Below, piece after piece: positions 29,265 to 40,600 of a DNA stretch of 64,000 nt. The DNA comes from Citrobacter sp. Awk 4 (GTDB lineage Bacteria > Pseudomonadota > Gammaproteobacteria > Enterobacterales > Enterobacteriaceae). The position numbers and the translations under genes are program-made. The stretch spans positions 1 to 64,000 of the forward strand of contig NZ_JANEWG010000005.1 of the NCBI RefSeq assembly GCF_028069725.1, written 5' to 3'. Under the pieces are notes generated by a model that worked only from the letters and a program-made list of their open reading frames with translations, did no database searches and was not told where the DNA came from. Position 1 is the first letter of the stretch, and each line of letters starts with the position of its first letter.

Positions 29265-30647
29265 TTATAAGTCGTCAAACACGCCTAACGCATCTGAGAG
29301 TTTTTTGACACCGAAGATTTGCATCCCTTCCGGCACTTTTTTCGGGACATTGGCTGCCGGGACGATGGCGCGGCGGAAACCGTGTTTCGCCGCCTCAGAA
29401 ATGCGTTCCTGGCCGCTCGGCACAGGGCGAATTTCCCCCGCCAGCCCGACTTCGCCAAACACCACCAGATCCTGTGGCAATGGCCTGTCGCGCAGGCTGG
29501 AAACCATTGCCAGCAGTAACGCCAGATCCGCGCTGGTTTCCGTCACTTTGACGCCGCCCACCACGTTGACGAACACATCCTGGTCAGCCATTTGCAGACC
29601 GCCGTGGCGATGCAGTACCGCCAACAGAATAGCCAGGCGATTTTGCTCCAGCCCAACGGCAACACGACGCGGGTTTGCCATCATGGAGTGATCGACCAGC
29701 GCCTGAATCTCCACCAGCAGAGGGCGCGTACCTTCCCAGACCACCATCACCGAGCTGCCAGAGGTCACTTCATCACCCCGGCTTAAGAAAATCGCGGAAG
29801 GGTTACTGACTTCCCGCAGTCCCTGCTCGGTCATGGCAAAAACACCCAGCTCGTTGACAGCGCCAAAACGGTTCTTATGGCTGCGCAAGGTACGAAAACG
29901 GGAGTCGGCGTCGCCATCAAGCAACACGGAGCAGTCAATACAGTGCTCCAGCACCTTTGGCCCTGCCAGCGAGCCGTCTTTCGTTACATGGCCGACCATC
30001 ACGATAGCGACACCGCGTGTTTTGGCAAAGCGTGTCAGATAAGCCGCCGTTTCACGAACCTGCGCAACGCTGCCCGGCGAAGACTGGATATCCGCCATGT
30101 GCATCACCTGAATGGAGTCGATGACCATCAGTTTCGGTTGTTCTTCTTCAGCAATCAGGCAGATCTGTTCAATACTGGTCTCCGACAGCATATTCAGATT
30201 CGCCGTCGGCAGACCAAGCCGATGGGCGCGCATCGCCACCTGCTGCAAAGACTCTTCCCCGGTGACATACAGGGTTTTCATCTGTTCCGCCAGTTTGCAC
30301 AGCGTTTGCAGCAGCAGCGTAGATTTCCCCGCGCCGGGATTCCCCCCGATCAGAATGGCGCTGCCGGGCACGACACCACCGCCCAGCACACGGTCAAATT
30401 CTTTAAATCCGGTCGAAAAACGTGGCAGTTCTTCAAGACTGATATCCGCCAGCTTCTGCACTTTTGCCACGCCAGCATTACCGGCATAGCCGCTGAGCCG
30501 CTCGTTACGCGCCACCGTCGGCGATGCCGCAAGGCGCACCTCAGTGATGGTGTTCCAGGCGTTGCAAGCGCTACATTGCCCCTGCCAGCGCGGATAATCG
30601 GCCCCGCATTCATTACAAACAAAGGCGCGTTTTGGAGCTTTTGCCAC
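29265..30647 (-). CDS. radA: DNA repair protein RadA (Sms)
   Basis: DnaB-like hexameric helicase that drives branch migration in recombination intermediates. The 460-residue protein starts at GTG and has an N-terminal C4 zinc finger (CNECGADYPRWQGQCSAC, residues 11-28). A RecA-like ATPase with Walker A GGNPGAGKST near 100 and the KNRFG motif near 260 follows, then a C-terminal Lon-like domain. It lies 11 bp after serB and is probably cotranscribed with it. Confidence 0.96.
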   Translation of the reverse strand: MAKAPKRAFVCNECGADYPRWQGQCSACNAWNTITEVRLAASPTVARNERLSGYAGNAGVAKVQKLADISLEELPRFSTGFKEFDRVLGGGVVPGSAILIGGNPGAGKSTLLLQTLCKLAEQMKTLYVTGEESLQQVAMRAHRLGLPTANLNMLSETSIEQICLIAEEEQPKLMVIDSIQVMHMADIQSSPGSVAQVRETAAYLTRFAKTRGVAIVMVGHVTKDGSLAGPKVLEHCIDCSVLLDGDADSRFRTLRSHKNRFGAVNELGVFAMTEQGLREVSNPSAIFLSRGDEVTSGSSVMVVWEGTRPLLVEIQALVDHSMMANPRRVAVGLEQNRLAILLAVLHRHGGLQMADQDVFVNVVGGVKVTETSADLALLLAMVSSLRDRPLPQDLVVFGEVGLAGEIRPVPSGQERISEAAKHGFRRAIVPAANVPKKVPEGMQIFGVKKLSDALGVFDDL

Positions 30648-30658
30648 GGTTTACCTCG

Positions 30659-31627
30659 TTATTTCTGATTCATGCTGCCAGAGAGAATGCAGAACACCCC
30701 CATCAGATCGGCATGACGGATAGTCACTTCCGTCTTTTCATTCACTTTCGGCTTGGCGTGGTACGCAATACCCAGCCCTGCCGCTTTGATCATCGGCAGA
30801 TCGTTGGCCCCGTCACCGATCGCCACAGTCTGCGCGGGCGGAATCTCATACTCTTGCGCAAGACGTACCAGAGTATTGGCTTTGTACTGCGCATCAACGA
30901 TGTCGCCAATCACATTCCCCGTGAATTTCCCGTCCATGATCTCCAGTTCGTTCGCCACCACCGTCGACAAACGTAGCTTGTCACGCAGGTATTCGGCAAA
31001 GAACGTGAATCCGCCAGAAGCGATAGCCACTTTCCAGCCCAACGTTTCCAGCTTCAGCACCAGTTGTGTCAGACCCGGCATCAGAGGCAGGTTTTCACGA
31101 ACCTGGCGCAGAATATCGGCATCCGCGCCTTTCAGCGTCGCCACGCGGCTACGCAGGCTGGCGGTAAAATCCAGTTCTCCACGCATAGCTCGTTCGGTCA
31201 CTTCCGCCACCATTTCACCCGTACCGGCCAGTTTCGCGATTTCGTCGATGCATTCGATCTGGATCGCGGTGGAATCCATGTCCATCACCAGCAGACCTGG
31301 CTTACGCAGGTGCGGGATCTTGCCCAGTGGGGCGACATCCAGTTTTGCATCGTGCGCCAGCTTCGTTGCGCGCGGCGTTAGTGAACCCGCCAGACGAATA
31401 ACCTGATAATCTTCGACGCACCAGGCGGCGACAATCACCATCGCCGCCCCCAGTTTGCTCTGGTATTGCGTCAGACGCTGCTTGTCCAGCCCGCGACCAT
31501 ACAGCAGCCAGCCACTACGGCCTGCGTGGTAATCGAGTGGCATCACCTCGTCACCACTTAATGAGAGGGGCAAACCTGGCCACAGAGAGACATCTTCAGG
31601 CAGGTCGCACCAGGTAATGTTAGGCAT
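30659..31627 (-). CDS. serB: Phosphoserine phosphatase
   Basis: HAD-family enzyme for the last step of serine synthesis. The start at 31627 (MPNITWCDLP) gives the standard 322 residues, although the frame is open further upstream. Catalytic aspartates D116 and D118 lie in VMDMDSTAIQIECIDE, the serine loop is ASGGFTFFAEYL, and the metal motif is AIGDGANDLPMI. It is first in serB-radA and divergent from ytjB. Confidence 0.97.
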   Translation of the reverse strand: MPNITWCDLPEDVSLWPGLPLSLSGDEVMPLDYHAGRSGWLLYGRGLDKQRLTQYQSKLGAAMVIVAAWCVEDYQVIRLAGSLTPRATKLAHDAKLDVAPLGKIPHLRKPGLLVMDMDSTAIQIECIDEIAKLAGTGEMVAEVTERAMRGELDFTASLRSRVATLKGADADILRQVRENLPLMPGLTQLVLKLETLGWKVAIASGGFTFFAEYLRDKLRLSTVVANELEIMDGKFTGNVIGDIVDAQYKANTLVRLAQEYEIPPAQTVAIGDGANDLPMIKAAGLGIAYHAKPKVNEKTEVTIRHADLMGVFCILSGSMNQK

Positions 31628-31744
31628 TAAAGCTCCTGTAAAATCGTACGGGTCGGGAAACATCCAGGGGAAAATAACGCATGAGGCTACCCTGTAACCA
31701 TCGCTTCTGGCAACATTAAGCCTCAAATTTTCAGCAGGTGGAAT

Positions 31745-32392
31745 ATGGCTCGCGCAAAACTCAAATTCCGGCTTCATCGTGCAGTGATTGTATTGTTCTG
31801 TCTCGCACTGCTTGTTGCGCTGATGCAGGGTGCGTCCTGGTTCAGTCAAAACCATCAGCGACAACGAAATCCGCAACTGGAAGAGTTGGCCCGTACGCTG
31901 GCGCATCAGGTGACGCTCAACATCGCACCGTTAATGCGCACTGAAACGCCTGATGAAAAACGTATCGCCATTGTACTCCGCCAGCTCACCGAAGGGAGCC
32001 GTATCCTGGATGCCGGGGTTTACGATGAGCAAGGCAATCTCATCACCCGTGCAGGCGAAAGCATTAATGTGCGCGACAGGCTGGCGCTGGACGGCAAAAA
32101 AGCGGGCGGCTATTTTAACCAGCAGATTGTCGAACCCATTCAGGGGAAAAATGGCCCACTGGGCTATCTGCGTCTGACGCTCGACACGCACACCTTAGCC
32201 ACCGAAGCAAAGCAGGTCGATAACACCACCAATATTCTACGTCTGATGCTGCTTCTGTCACTGGCCATTGGCGTGGTATTAACCCGAACCCTTCTCCAGG
32301 GTAAACGCACACGCTGGCAACAATCTCCCTTCCTGCTGACCGCCAGCAAGTCCGTACCCGAAGAGGAAGAGAACGAGAAAAAGGATCCGTAA
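31745..32392 (+). CDS. ytjB: Membrane protein YtjB (Smp)
   Basis: A 215-residue inner-membrane protein of unknown function, SMP_2 family. One membrane helix at about 13-30 is followed by a periplasmic region with a PAS/Cache-like look (LDAGVYDEQGNLITRAGE). A second helix at about 165-182 and a short cytoplasmic tail rich in basic, then acidic residues follow. The topology resembles a sensor without a kinase domain. It lies between divergent serB and downstream lplA. Confidence 0.87.
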   Translation: MARAKLKFRLHRAVIVLFCLALLVALMQGASWFSQNHQRQRNPQLEELARTLAHQVTLNIAPLMRTETPDEKRIAIVLRQLTEGSRILDAGVYDEQGNLITRAGESINVRDRLALDGKKAGGYFNQQIVEPIQGKNGPLGYLRLTLDTHTLATEAKQVDNTTNILRLMLLLSLAIGVVLTRTLLQGKRTRWQQSPFLLTASKSVPEEEENEKKDP

Positions 32393-32459
32393 GCCGCGAA
32401 AGTGCAGCGCCAGTACGTTAGCATTAATATAGACGTCAGTTATAGAAAGGAAATCTGCC

Positions 32460-33476
32460 ATGTCGACACTACGCTTGCTTATCTCAGACTCTTACGATCC
32501 CTGGTTCAACCTCGCGGTCGAAGAGTGTATTTTCCGCCAGATGCCTGCCACGCAGCGCGTTTTGTTCCTGTGGCGTAACGCAGATACGGTGGTGATTGGT
32601 CGGGCGCAAAATCCGTGGAAGGAGTGCAATACCCGGCGCATGGAGGAAGACAACGTCCGTCTGGCGCGCCGTAGCAGCGGCGGTGGCGCAGTATTCCACG
32701 ATCTCGGCAATACCTGTTTTACCTTTATGGCAGGGAAACCGGAATACGACAAAACCATTTCAACGGCCATTGTGATTCATGCGCTGAAGTCACTCGGCGT
32801 TACCGCAGAAGCTTCCGGGCGCAACGACCTGATCGTTAAAACCGCCGATGGGGAGCGCAAAGTGTCCGGCTCCGCCTATCGTGAAACGAAAGATCGTGGT
32901 TTTCATCATGGCACATTGTTGCTCAACGCCGACCTGAGTCGTCTGGCGAACTATCTGAATCCGGATAAAAAGAAGCTTGAAGCCAAAGGGATTACCTCCG
33001 TGCGGGCGCGGGTCGCGAATCTGGTCGAACTGCTGCCGGGCATTACCCACGCTCAGGTGTGCGAGGCAATAACCGACGCCTTTTTCGCCCACTACGGTGA
33101 GCGTGTGGAAGCGGAAATTATTTCGCCGGATAACACGCCAGATCTGCCAAATTTTGCCGAAACGTTTGCCCGTCAAAGCAGTTGGGAATGGAACTTTGGC
33201 CAGGCACCGGCGTTTTCACATCTGCTGGATGAACGCTTTAGCTGGGGCGGTGTGGAGCTGCACTTTGATGTAGAGAAAGGCAACATTACCCGAGCACAGA
33301 TCTTTACCGATAGCCTGAACCCGGCACCGCTGGAAGCCCTGGCTACGCGTTTGCAGGGCTGTCTGTATCGTTCAGATGTACTGCAACAGGCGTGTGATGC
33401 GCTGTTAGTGGATTTTCCAGAACAGGAAAAAGCGTTGCGGGAACTGTCGGCGTGGATTGCGAAGGCTATTCGATAA
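32460..33476 (+). CDS. lplA: Lipoate-protein ligase A
   Basis: Activates free lipoate with ATP and attaches it to E2 and H-protein domains. The 338 residues include the lipoate-binding block [20 protein letters not shown] at about 69-88 and the catalytic-lysine stretch [13 protein letters not shown] near 130-142. The C-terminal accessory domain covers about 250-338. It lies 67 bp after ytjB. Confidence 0.97.
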   Translation: MSTLRLLISDSYDPWFNLAVEECIFRQMPATQRVLFLWRNADTVVIGRAQNPWKECNTRRMEEDNVRLARRSSGGGAVFHDLGNTCFTFMAGKPEYDKTISTAIVIHALKSLGVTAEASGRNDLIVKTADGERKVSGSAYRETKDRGFHHGTLLLNADLSRLANYLNPDKKKLEAKGITSVRARVANLVELLPGITHAQVCEAITDAFFAHYGERVEAEIISPDNTPDLPNFAETFARQSSWEWNFGQAPAFSHLLDERFSWGGVELHFDVEKGNITRAQIFTDSLNPAPLEALATRLQGCLYRSDVLQQACDALLVDFPEQEKALRELSAWIAKAIR

Positions 33477-33491
33477 TATCAATACGGTTTT

Positions 33492-33558
33492 GTAGGCCGG
33501 GTAAGGCGAAGCCGCCACCCGGCTTTTTGCCCGGCGGCGCTACGCTTACCGGGCCTAC
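33492..33558. repeat. BIME between lplA and deoD
   Basis: Two inverted REP units (GTAGGCCGGGTAAGGCGAAG to CACCCGGC, then GCCCGGCGGCGC to TTACCGGGCCTAC) separated by TTTTT lie between the convergent ends of lplA and deoD. Confidence 0.85.
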
Positions 33559-33575
33559 ACTGTCCTGAACGAAAA

Positions 33576-34295
33576 TTACTCTTTATCGCCCAGCAGTACA
33601 GATTCCAGTGCAATCTTAATCATATCGTTGAAGGTCGTCTGACGCTCAGCCGCAGTGGTCTGCTCGTGGGTACGGATATGGTCGGATACGGTGCAGATGG
33701 TCAGCGCTTTCGCACCAAACTCAGCTGCCACGCCGTAAATGCCTGCCGCTTCCATTTCTACGCCCAGAATGCCGTATTTTTCCATCACGTCGAACATTTC
33801 GCCGTCCGGAGAGTAGAACAGGTCTGCGGAGAACAGGTTGCCAACGCGAGCGTCAACGCCCAGCGCTTTCGCTGCGTCAACAGCGTTACGCACCATGCCG
33901 AAATCAGCAATCGCGGCAAAATCATGATCTTTGAAACGGATACGGTTCACTTTGGAGTCGGTGCAGGCACCCATACCGATCACCACATCACGCAGTTTGA
34001 CATCAGTACGTACTGCGCCGCAGGAACCGACACGAATGATTTTCTTCACGCCGAAATCGGTGATCAGCTCTTTGGTGTAGATAGAGCAGGACGGGATACC
34101 CATACCGTGACCCATGACGGAGATCTTACGGCCTTTATACGTCCCGGTGAAACCCAGCATGCCGCGAACGTTATTTACTTCGCGAACATCTTCGAGGAAA
34201 GTTTCAGCAATGTGCTTCGCACGCAGCGGATCGCCCGGCATCAAAACTACGTCTGCGAAATCGCCCATTTCTGCATTAATGTGTGGGGTAGCCAT
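33576..34295 (-). CDS. deoD: Purine nucleoside phosphorylase DeoD
   Basis: Hexameric phosphorylase that splits purine (deoxy)ribonucleosides into base and pentose 1-phosphate. The 239 residues match the family. The motifs are [14 protein letters not shown], the PNP signature region [23 protein letters not shown] and catalytic aspartate in TVSDHI near 204. It is the last gene of deoCABD. Confidence 0.98.
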   Translation of the reverse strand: MATPHINAEMGDFADVVLMPGDPLRAKHIAETFLEDVREVNNVRGMLGFTGTYKGRKISVMGHGMGIPSCSIYTKELITDFGVKKIIRVGSCGAVRTDVKLRDVVIGMGACTDSKVNRIRFKDHDFAAIADFGMVRNAVDAAKALGVDARVGNLFSADLFYSPDGEMFDVMEKYGILGVEMEAAGIYGVAAEFGAKALTICTVSDHIRTHEQTTAAERQTTFNDMIKIALESVLLGDKE

Positions 34296-34323
34296 CTTCA
34301 GATCCTTTTAAAAGTGTTGTTTT

Positions 34324-34391
34324 GTCGGGTGGCGGTTACGCCTTACCCGACCTACAAAATCGTAGGCCCGGCAAGCAACGCGCCGCCGGGC
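34324..34391. repeat. BIME between deoB and deoD
   Basis: Two REP units (GTCGGGTGGCGGTTACG to ACCCGACCTAC, then GTAGGCCCGGC to GCCGCCGGGC) lie inside the deo operon, between deoB and deoD. The hairpins could set differential mRNA stability within the operon. Confidence 0.8.
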
Positions 34392-34398
34392 AACAGGT

Positions 34399-35658
<1,260 letters not shown>

Positions 35659-35674
35659 TCAGATCAGTATATCG

Positions 35675-36997
35675 CTATTCGGTGATTCGACGATACACTG
35701 TCGGTGTAATTTCAGGCGCTTCGTTGTCAAGTCTGATTGCCGCTTTGACCGCTTTCGCCGCTTCTTGCCAACTGGCCTCATCTTTCGCGTGGATCACCGC
35801 CAGCGGGCGTTGTCCGTCAACACTGTCGCCCAGACGCGCCATGTCGGTAAAACCGACACTGTAATCAATAGTGTCCGATGCCTGACGGCGACCGCCGCCC
35901 ATCGCCACCACGGCCATGCCGAGCGCGCGGGTATCCATTGCACCCACAAACCCTTCGCTGTCAGCGTATACTGCTTTACTCAGCATCGCAGTCGGCAGGT
36001 ATTTTGCGTAGTTTTCGACGAAGTCAGTCGGCCCTTTCTGCGCCGCGACCATACGACCAAAGATTTCCGCCGCTTTACCGTTATCCAGCACAGCCTGCAG
36101 TTTTGCACGCGCGTCTGCATCATCACTGGCCAGCTTGCCGGAGATCAGCATCTCTACGCACAGCGCCATCGTGACGTCAAACAGACGCGGATTGCGATAT
36201 TCTCCGGTCAGGAACTGCACCGCTTCACGCACTTCTACCGCGTTACCTGCGCTGGAGGCCAGTACCTGATTCATGTCAGTCAGCAGCGCCGTCGTCCGCA
36301 CTCCCGCGCCATTGGCTACGCCGACGATCGCTTCTGCCAGCGCGGCAGAAAGTTCATAGGTTGGCATAAAGGCGCCGCTACCTACTTTGACATCCATGAC
36401 CAGCGCATCCAGCCCTTCCGCCAGTTTTTTGGCCAGAATAGACGCAGTAATCAAGGGGATGGAGTCCACGGTCGCGGTAATGTCGCGCGTGGCATAAAAA
36501 CGTTTATCCGCCGGTGCAAGCGAGCTGGTTTGCCCAATTATCGCCACACCCACGTCTTTAATAATTTCACGGAAACGGGTGTCATCCGGGAAGATATCAA
36601 ACCCCGGGATCGCTTCCAGTTTGTCGAGCGTACCGCCGGTATGACCGAGGCCACGTCCGGAGATCATCGGAATGTAACCCCCGCAGGCTGCCACCATCGG
36701 CCCCAACATCAGGGACGTCACGTCACCCACGCCGCCGGTAGAGTGTTTATCAACAATCGGGCCATTCAGATTCAGGCTTTTCCAGTCCAGTACGGTTCCT
36801 GAATCCCGCATCGCCATAGTCAGCGAGACGCGTTCTGGCATTGTCATATCGTGGAAGAAAATGGTCATCGCCAGGGCGGCGATCTGCCCTTCAGAGATGG
36901 TGTTGTCACGAATCCCGTTAATAAAGAAACGAATTTCTTCATCACTCAACGCATGACCATCACGTTTTTTACGAATAATTTCTTGTGCGAGAAACAA
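35675..36997 (-). CDS. deoA: Thymidine phosphorylase DeoA
   Basis: Phosphorolyses thymidine and deoxyuridine. I place the start at a TTG at 36997: GGGAGG lies 5 bases upstream, and the protein (read as [10 protein letters not shown]) is then 440 residues, the E. coli length. The longer frame to 37051 reads through repeat sequence. The glycosyltransferase family 3 signature [17 protein letters not shown] and the phosphate region [16 protein letters not shown] are near 84-125. Confidence 0.96.
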
Positions 36998-37051
36998 GGT
37001 AACCTCCCGATTCTGGGCCTGGGCAGTGCGCCTCCGGCCAATCGAATACAA

Positions 37052-37082
37052 TGTCGGATGGCGGCATAAGCGCCATTCGACA
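37052..37082. repeat. REP-like palindrome between deoC and deoA
   Basis: Arms TGTCGGATGGCG and CGCCATTCGACA around a short loop form a REP-like hairpin in the spacer between deoC and deoA. Confidence 0.65.
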
Positions 37083-37092
37083 GAATCAAGCC

Positions 37093-37872
37093 TTAGTAGC
37101 TGCTTGCGCTTTTACCGTCGCCGTGGCCCAGTGCTTTCAGCAGGCTCGCCAGCAGGCTGGATGCGCCGAAACGGTAGTGACGAGAATCAGCCCAGTCGGC
37201 GCCAAACAGTTCGTCGGCAATTGCCAGGAACTGCTGCGCGTCTTCAGCAGTACGTACGCCGCCAGCCGGTTTGAAGCCAACCGTTTTGGCAACACCCATA
37301 TCACGAATGACTTCCATCATGATGCGCGCGCTTTCCGGCGTCGCGTTTACCGGCACTTTACCGGTAGAGGTTTTGATGAAATCCGCACCCGCTTTGATGG
37401 AGATTTCAGACGCTTTACGGATCAACGCTTCTTCTTTCAGTTCACCGGTTTCGATGATCACTTTCAGCAGCACGTTAGCCGCCGCACAGGCGTCTTTACA
37501 GGCTTTCACCAGATCAAAACCCACCTGCTCATTACCGGCGATCAGCGCGCGGTACGGGAACACCACATCCACTTCATCCGCACCGTAGGCGATTGCCGCA
37601 CGGGTTTCCGCCAGAGCGATCTCGATGTCGTCGTTACCGTGCGGGAAGTTAGTCACCGTCGCGATACGGATATCCGGCGTACCCTGCGCATTCAGGGTTT
37701 TACGCGCAATCGGAATGAAACGCGGGTAGATGCAGATTGCGGCCGTGTTGCCGACCGGCGTTTTCGCCTGATGACACAGGGCAATCACTTTTTCATTGGT
37801 GTCATCGTCGTTCAGGGTGGTCAGGTCCATCAGTTTCAGCGCGCGCAGGCTGCTTGCTTTTAAATCGGTCAT
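37093..37872 (-). CDS. deoC: Deoxyribose-phosphate aldolase
   Basis: Class I aldolase that cleaves deoxyribose 5-phosphate to acetaldehyde and glyceraldehyde 3-phosphate. The start at 37872 ([10 protein letters not shown]) gives 259 residues. The Schiff-base lysine is K167 in [10 protein letters not shown], with the proton-relay K201 in [11 protein letters not shown]. First gene of deoCABD, directly behind the deoP2 control region. Confidence 0.98.
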
Positions 37873-37918
37873 TTGATTCTCCAACGGCATCGCCGTATAA
37901 AATTTCACCTTGCGGATT

Positions 37919-37934
37919 TGTTAGTATTCTAACA
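37919..37934 (-). promoter_or_regulatory. DeoR operator at deoP2
   Basis: TGTTAGAATACTAACA on the minus strand, a 16-bp near-palindrome, lies 47 bp upstream of the deoC start. It matches the DeoR operator and overlaps the P2 promoter. Confidence 0.9.
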
Positions 37935-37948
37935 TTCACCCGCTATCA

Positions 37949-38021
37949 CACTTCGATATACATCACAGTTAATGAAAACTACGTACAAATTTGCATTACT
38001 CTAATGAGATCAACTTCAAAT
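37949..38021 (-). promoter_or_regulatory. deoP2 CRP/CytR region
   Basis: Two CRP-type sites flank about 30 bp: AACTGTGATGTATATCGAAG at the proximal position (37949-37970) and TTTGAAGTTGATCTCATT at the distal one (38001-38021). Arrangement and sequence parallel E. coli deoP2, where CRP pairs sandwich the CytR repressor. Activation by cAMP-CRP and CytR repression are inferred from that. Confidence 0.8.
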
Positions 38022-38133
38022 AAATGACCTTTTCAGGCCCTGCGAGGATGCGACAGGCGCATCAGGATCAAAAGCCACCGTGGCGTAACTTTCTACAATG
38101 GCGCTAAACCTTCGGTACAAAAAGGATACGAAG

Positions 38134-39684
38134 ATGCCTGTTTCAAGCGAAACCGCCCTGCAACAACGTTGCCAGCAAATCGTCGCCAGCCCGGTGCTCA
38201 GCCCTGAACAAAAACGCCATTTCCTGGCGCTGGAAGCCGAGAACAACTTGCCTTATCCGGCGCTCCCGTCTGATGCCCGCCAGGCGCTGGATGATGGCGT
38301 TATTTGCGATATGTTTGAAGGACATGCCCCCTTCAAGCCCCGCTATGTATTGCCTGATTATGCGCGTTTTCTGGCTAACGGTTCACAGTGGCTGGAGCTG
38401 GAAGGGGCGCAGGATTTAGATGACGCATTATCCTTGCTCACCATTCTGTACCACCATGTGCCCTCGGTAACATCGATGCCGGTTTTCCTCGGTCACCTCG
38501 ATACGCTGATCCAGCCATATGTTAGAATTCTAACACAAGAAGAGATCGATATTCGAATTAAACGTTTCTGGCGCTATCTCGACAGAACCCTCCCTGATGC
38601 GTTTATGCATGCCAACATTGGCCCTGCCGATACCCCTGTCACGCGTGCAATTTTACGCGCAGATGTAGAGCTAAAGCAGGTAGCACCTAACCTGACGTTT
38701 ATTTATGATCCGCAAATCACACCAGATGATTTGCTGCTGGAGGTTGCGAAAAATATTTGCGAATGCAGCAAACCTCATATTTCCAACGGCCCCGAAAATG
38801 ATAAAATTTTCACAAAAGGCGGTTATGGCGTCGTCAGCTGTTACAACTCTCTCCCCCTTGCGGGGGGTGGCAGCACACTGGTCAGGCTCAACCTGAAAGC
38901 CGTTGCAGAGCGCAGCACCTCTGTCGATGACTTCTTTACACGCACGCTACCGCACTACTGCCAGCAGCAAATTTCCATCATTGATGCCCGTTGTGACTTC
39001 CTCTACGAACAATCACATTTCTTTGAGAATAGCTTCCTGGTGCAGGAAGGGTTGATCGATCCGCAACGTTTTGTGCCCATGTTTGGTATGTATGGCCTGG
39101 CGGAAGCCGTCAACCTGCTGTGTGAAAAAGCAGGGTTGAAAGCGCGATACGGGAAAGATGAGGCCGCAAACGCGCTGGGTTATCGCATCAGTGAGCAACT
39201 GGCTGGGTTTGTCGAAAAGACACCGGTGAAACACGGCTGGAAGCAAAGAGCGATGCTGCATGCACAATCAGGTATCAGTTCAGATATCGGCACGACGCCG
39301 GGTGCGCGTCTGCCCTATGGCGACGAACCGGATCCCATCACCCATCTGCAAACCGTCGCCCCGCACCATGCGTGGTATCACTCCGGGATCAGCGACATCC
39401 TGACGCTGGATGAAACCATCAAACGTAATCCGCAGGCGCTGGTACAGCTTTGCCTCGGGGCGTTCAAAGCGGGAATGCGGGAATTTACCGCCAACGTCAG
39501 CGGTAACGATCTGGTGCGCGTCACCGGTTATATGGTGCGTTTATCAGACCTGGAAAAATACCGCGCCGAAGGCTCACGTACCAACACCACCTGGCTGGGA
39601 GAGGAAGCCGCACGGAATACACGAATTCTGGAACGACAGCCCCGCGTGATAAGTCATGAACAGCAAATGCGCTTTAGTCAGTAA
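38134..39684 (+). CDS. yjjI: Glycyl radical enzyme YjjI (DUF3029)
   Basis: A 516-residue protein of unknown reaction that carries the two hallmarks of glycyl radical enzymes. One is a central thiyl-site cysteine, C236 in [11 protein letters not shown]. The other is a C-terminal glycyl loop, [14 protein letters not shown], with predicted radical G465. Such enzymes work only without oxygen and need a radical-SAM activase, which follows directly (yjjW, overlapping by 29 bp). The start at 38134 has AAGGA upstream. It is divergent from deoC and holds a DeoR operator in its coding sequence, which hints at a link to deoxyribose or nucleoside metabolism; that link is inference. Confidence 0.9.
   Translation: MPVSSETALQQRCQQIVASPVLSPEQKRHFLALEAENNLPYPALPSDARQALDDGVICDMFEGHAPFKPRYVLPDYARFLANGSQWLELEGAQDLDDALSLLTILYHHVPSVTSMPVFLGHLDTLIQPYVRILTQEEIDIRIKRFWRYLDRTLPDAFMHANIGPADTPVTRAILRADVELKQVAPNLTFIYDPQITPDDLLLEVAKNICECSKPHISNGPENDKIFTKGGYGVVSCYNSLPLAGGGSTLVRLNLKAVAERSTSVDDFFTRTLPHYCQQQISIIDARCDFLYEQSHFFENSFLVQEGLIDPQRFVPMFGMYGLAEAVNLLCEKAGLKARYGKDEAANALGYRISEQLAGFVEKTPVKHGWKQRAMLHAQSGISSDIGTTPGARLPYGDEPDPITHLQTVAPHHAWYHSGISDILTLDETIKRNPQALVQLCLGAFKAGMREFTANVSGNDLVRVTGYMVRLSDLEKYRAEGSRTNTTWLGEEAARNTRILERQPRVISHEQQMRFSQ
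38520..38535. promoter_or_regulatory. DeoR operator inside yjjI (deoP1 region)
   Basis: A perfect 16-bp palindrome TGTTAGAATTCTAACA lies within yjjI codons near residue 130. It starts exactly 601 bp from the deoP2 operator, close to the 599-bp operator spacing known for E. coli deoP1 and deoP2, where DeoR loops the DNA. Confidence 0.88.
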
Positions 39685-40519
39685 AATTATTCCCTTCTCC
39701 TGTGTCGATGGGCCAGGCAGTCGTCTGGCCCTGTTTTTACAGGGATGTAATCTGCGCTGTAAAAATTGCCACAACCCGTGGACGATGGGACGCTGTAATG
39801 ATTGCACAGAGTGTGTCGCCCACTGTCCGCACCAGGCGCTGAGTCTCGTTGCCGAAAAAGTGGTGTGGCAGGCTGATGTCTGCAAGCAGTGCGACACCTG
39901 CCTGCAGATGTGCCCACAACACGCCACGCCGATGGCGCAGACGATGAGTATTGACGCTGTATTAAGCCATATCCGCAAAGCATCATTGTTCATCGAAGGC
40001 ATCACCGTCAGCGGCGGCGAAGCCACAACGCAGTTACCGTTTATCCTGCAACTGTTTGCGGCCGTCAAAGCCGACCCGCACCTGCGTCATCTGAGTTGTC
40101 TGGTAGACAGTAACGGGATGTTGAGCGAAACAGGCTGGGAGAAGTTACTCCCGTTGTGTGACGGGGTCATGCTCGATCTTAAAGCGTGGGGAAACGAATG
40201 CCACCAACGGCTCACAGGGCGGGATAATGCGCCGATTAAGCGCAGCATTCTACTGCTGGCAGAGCGCGGAAAGCTGGCGGAACTGCGCCTGCTGATCATT
40301 CCCGGCCAGACGGATTATATGCAACACATCGACCCGCTGGCGGCGTTTATCTCTACTCTGGGAAATATCCCCATCCGATTGAATGCTTTCCACGCCCACG
40401 GAGTGTATGGCGAAGCCAGAAACTGGCCGGGGGCGAAGCCTGGCGACGTGGAGGTCCTGGCGAGCGCCTTGCAGGATCGCGGTGTGAACAATCTGATTTT
40501 CCCGGCGCTGTATTTGTAA
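39656..40519 (+). CDS. yjjW: Glycyl radical enzyme activase YjjW
   Basis: A 287-residue radical-SAM enzyme of the PFL-activase type. The SAM cluster is C31-x3-C35-x2-C38 in [15 protein letters not shown]. Two further ferredoxin-like clusters follow, CxxCxxCxxxC at 47-57 and 76-86, then the GGE motif in [10 protein letters not shown]. It overlaps the end of yjjI by 29 bp, so the two are coupled and YjjW is the likely activator that places the radical on YjjI. Confidence 0.93.
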   Translation: MNSKCALVSKIIPFSCVDGPGSRLALFLQGCNLRCKNCHNPWTMGRCNDCTECVAHCPHQALSLVAEKVVWQADVCKQCDTCLQMCPQHATPMAQTMSIDAVLSHIRKASLFIEGITVSGGEATTQLPFILQLFAAVKADPHLRHLSCLVDSNGMLSETGWEKLLPLCDGVMLDLKAWGNECHQRLTGRDNAPIKRSILLLAERGKLAELRLLIIPGQTDYMQHIDPLAAFISTLGNIPIRLNAFHAHGVYGEARNWPGAKPGDVEVLASALQDRGVNNLIFPALYL

Positions 40520-40528
40520 ATCTGAATC

Positions 40529-40560
40529 GCCCGGTGGCGCTGACGCTTACCGGGCCTACA
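40529..40560. repeat. REP element between yjjW and yjjV
   Basis: GCCCGGTGGCGCTGACGC and TTACCGGGCCTAC form one REP unit in the spacer between the convergent ends of yjjW and yjjV. Confidence 0.8.
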
Positions 40561-40600
40561 AAATAGGGCAATTTTTACGATTCTCGTCGCCCTCCGGCAA

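Noticed and set aside
33492..34391. CRISPR-like repeats around deoD
   Set aside because: The repeated GCCGGGT/GTAGG blocks are inverted REP units of variable spacing, not direct repeats with spacers.
37873..38133. FNR site for the anaerobic enzyme YjjI
   Set aside because: Half-sites such as TTGAT occur, but I found no pair with the TTGAT-N4-ATCAA arrangement.
38839..38850. Possible third DeoR operator (TGTTACAACTCT) further inside yjjI
   Set aside because: Only the left half matches the palindrome and the distance does not fit the third E. coli operator; the bases encode the conserved active-cysteine segment.
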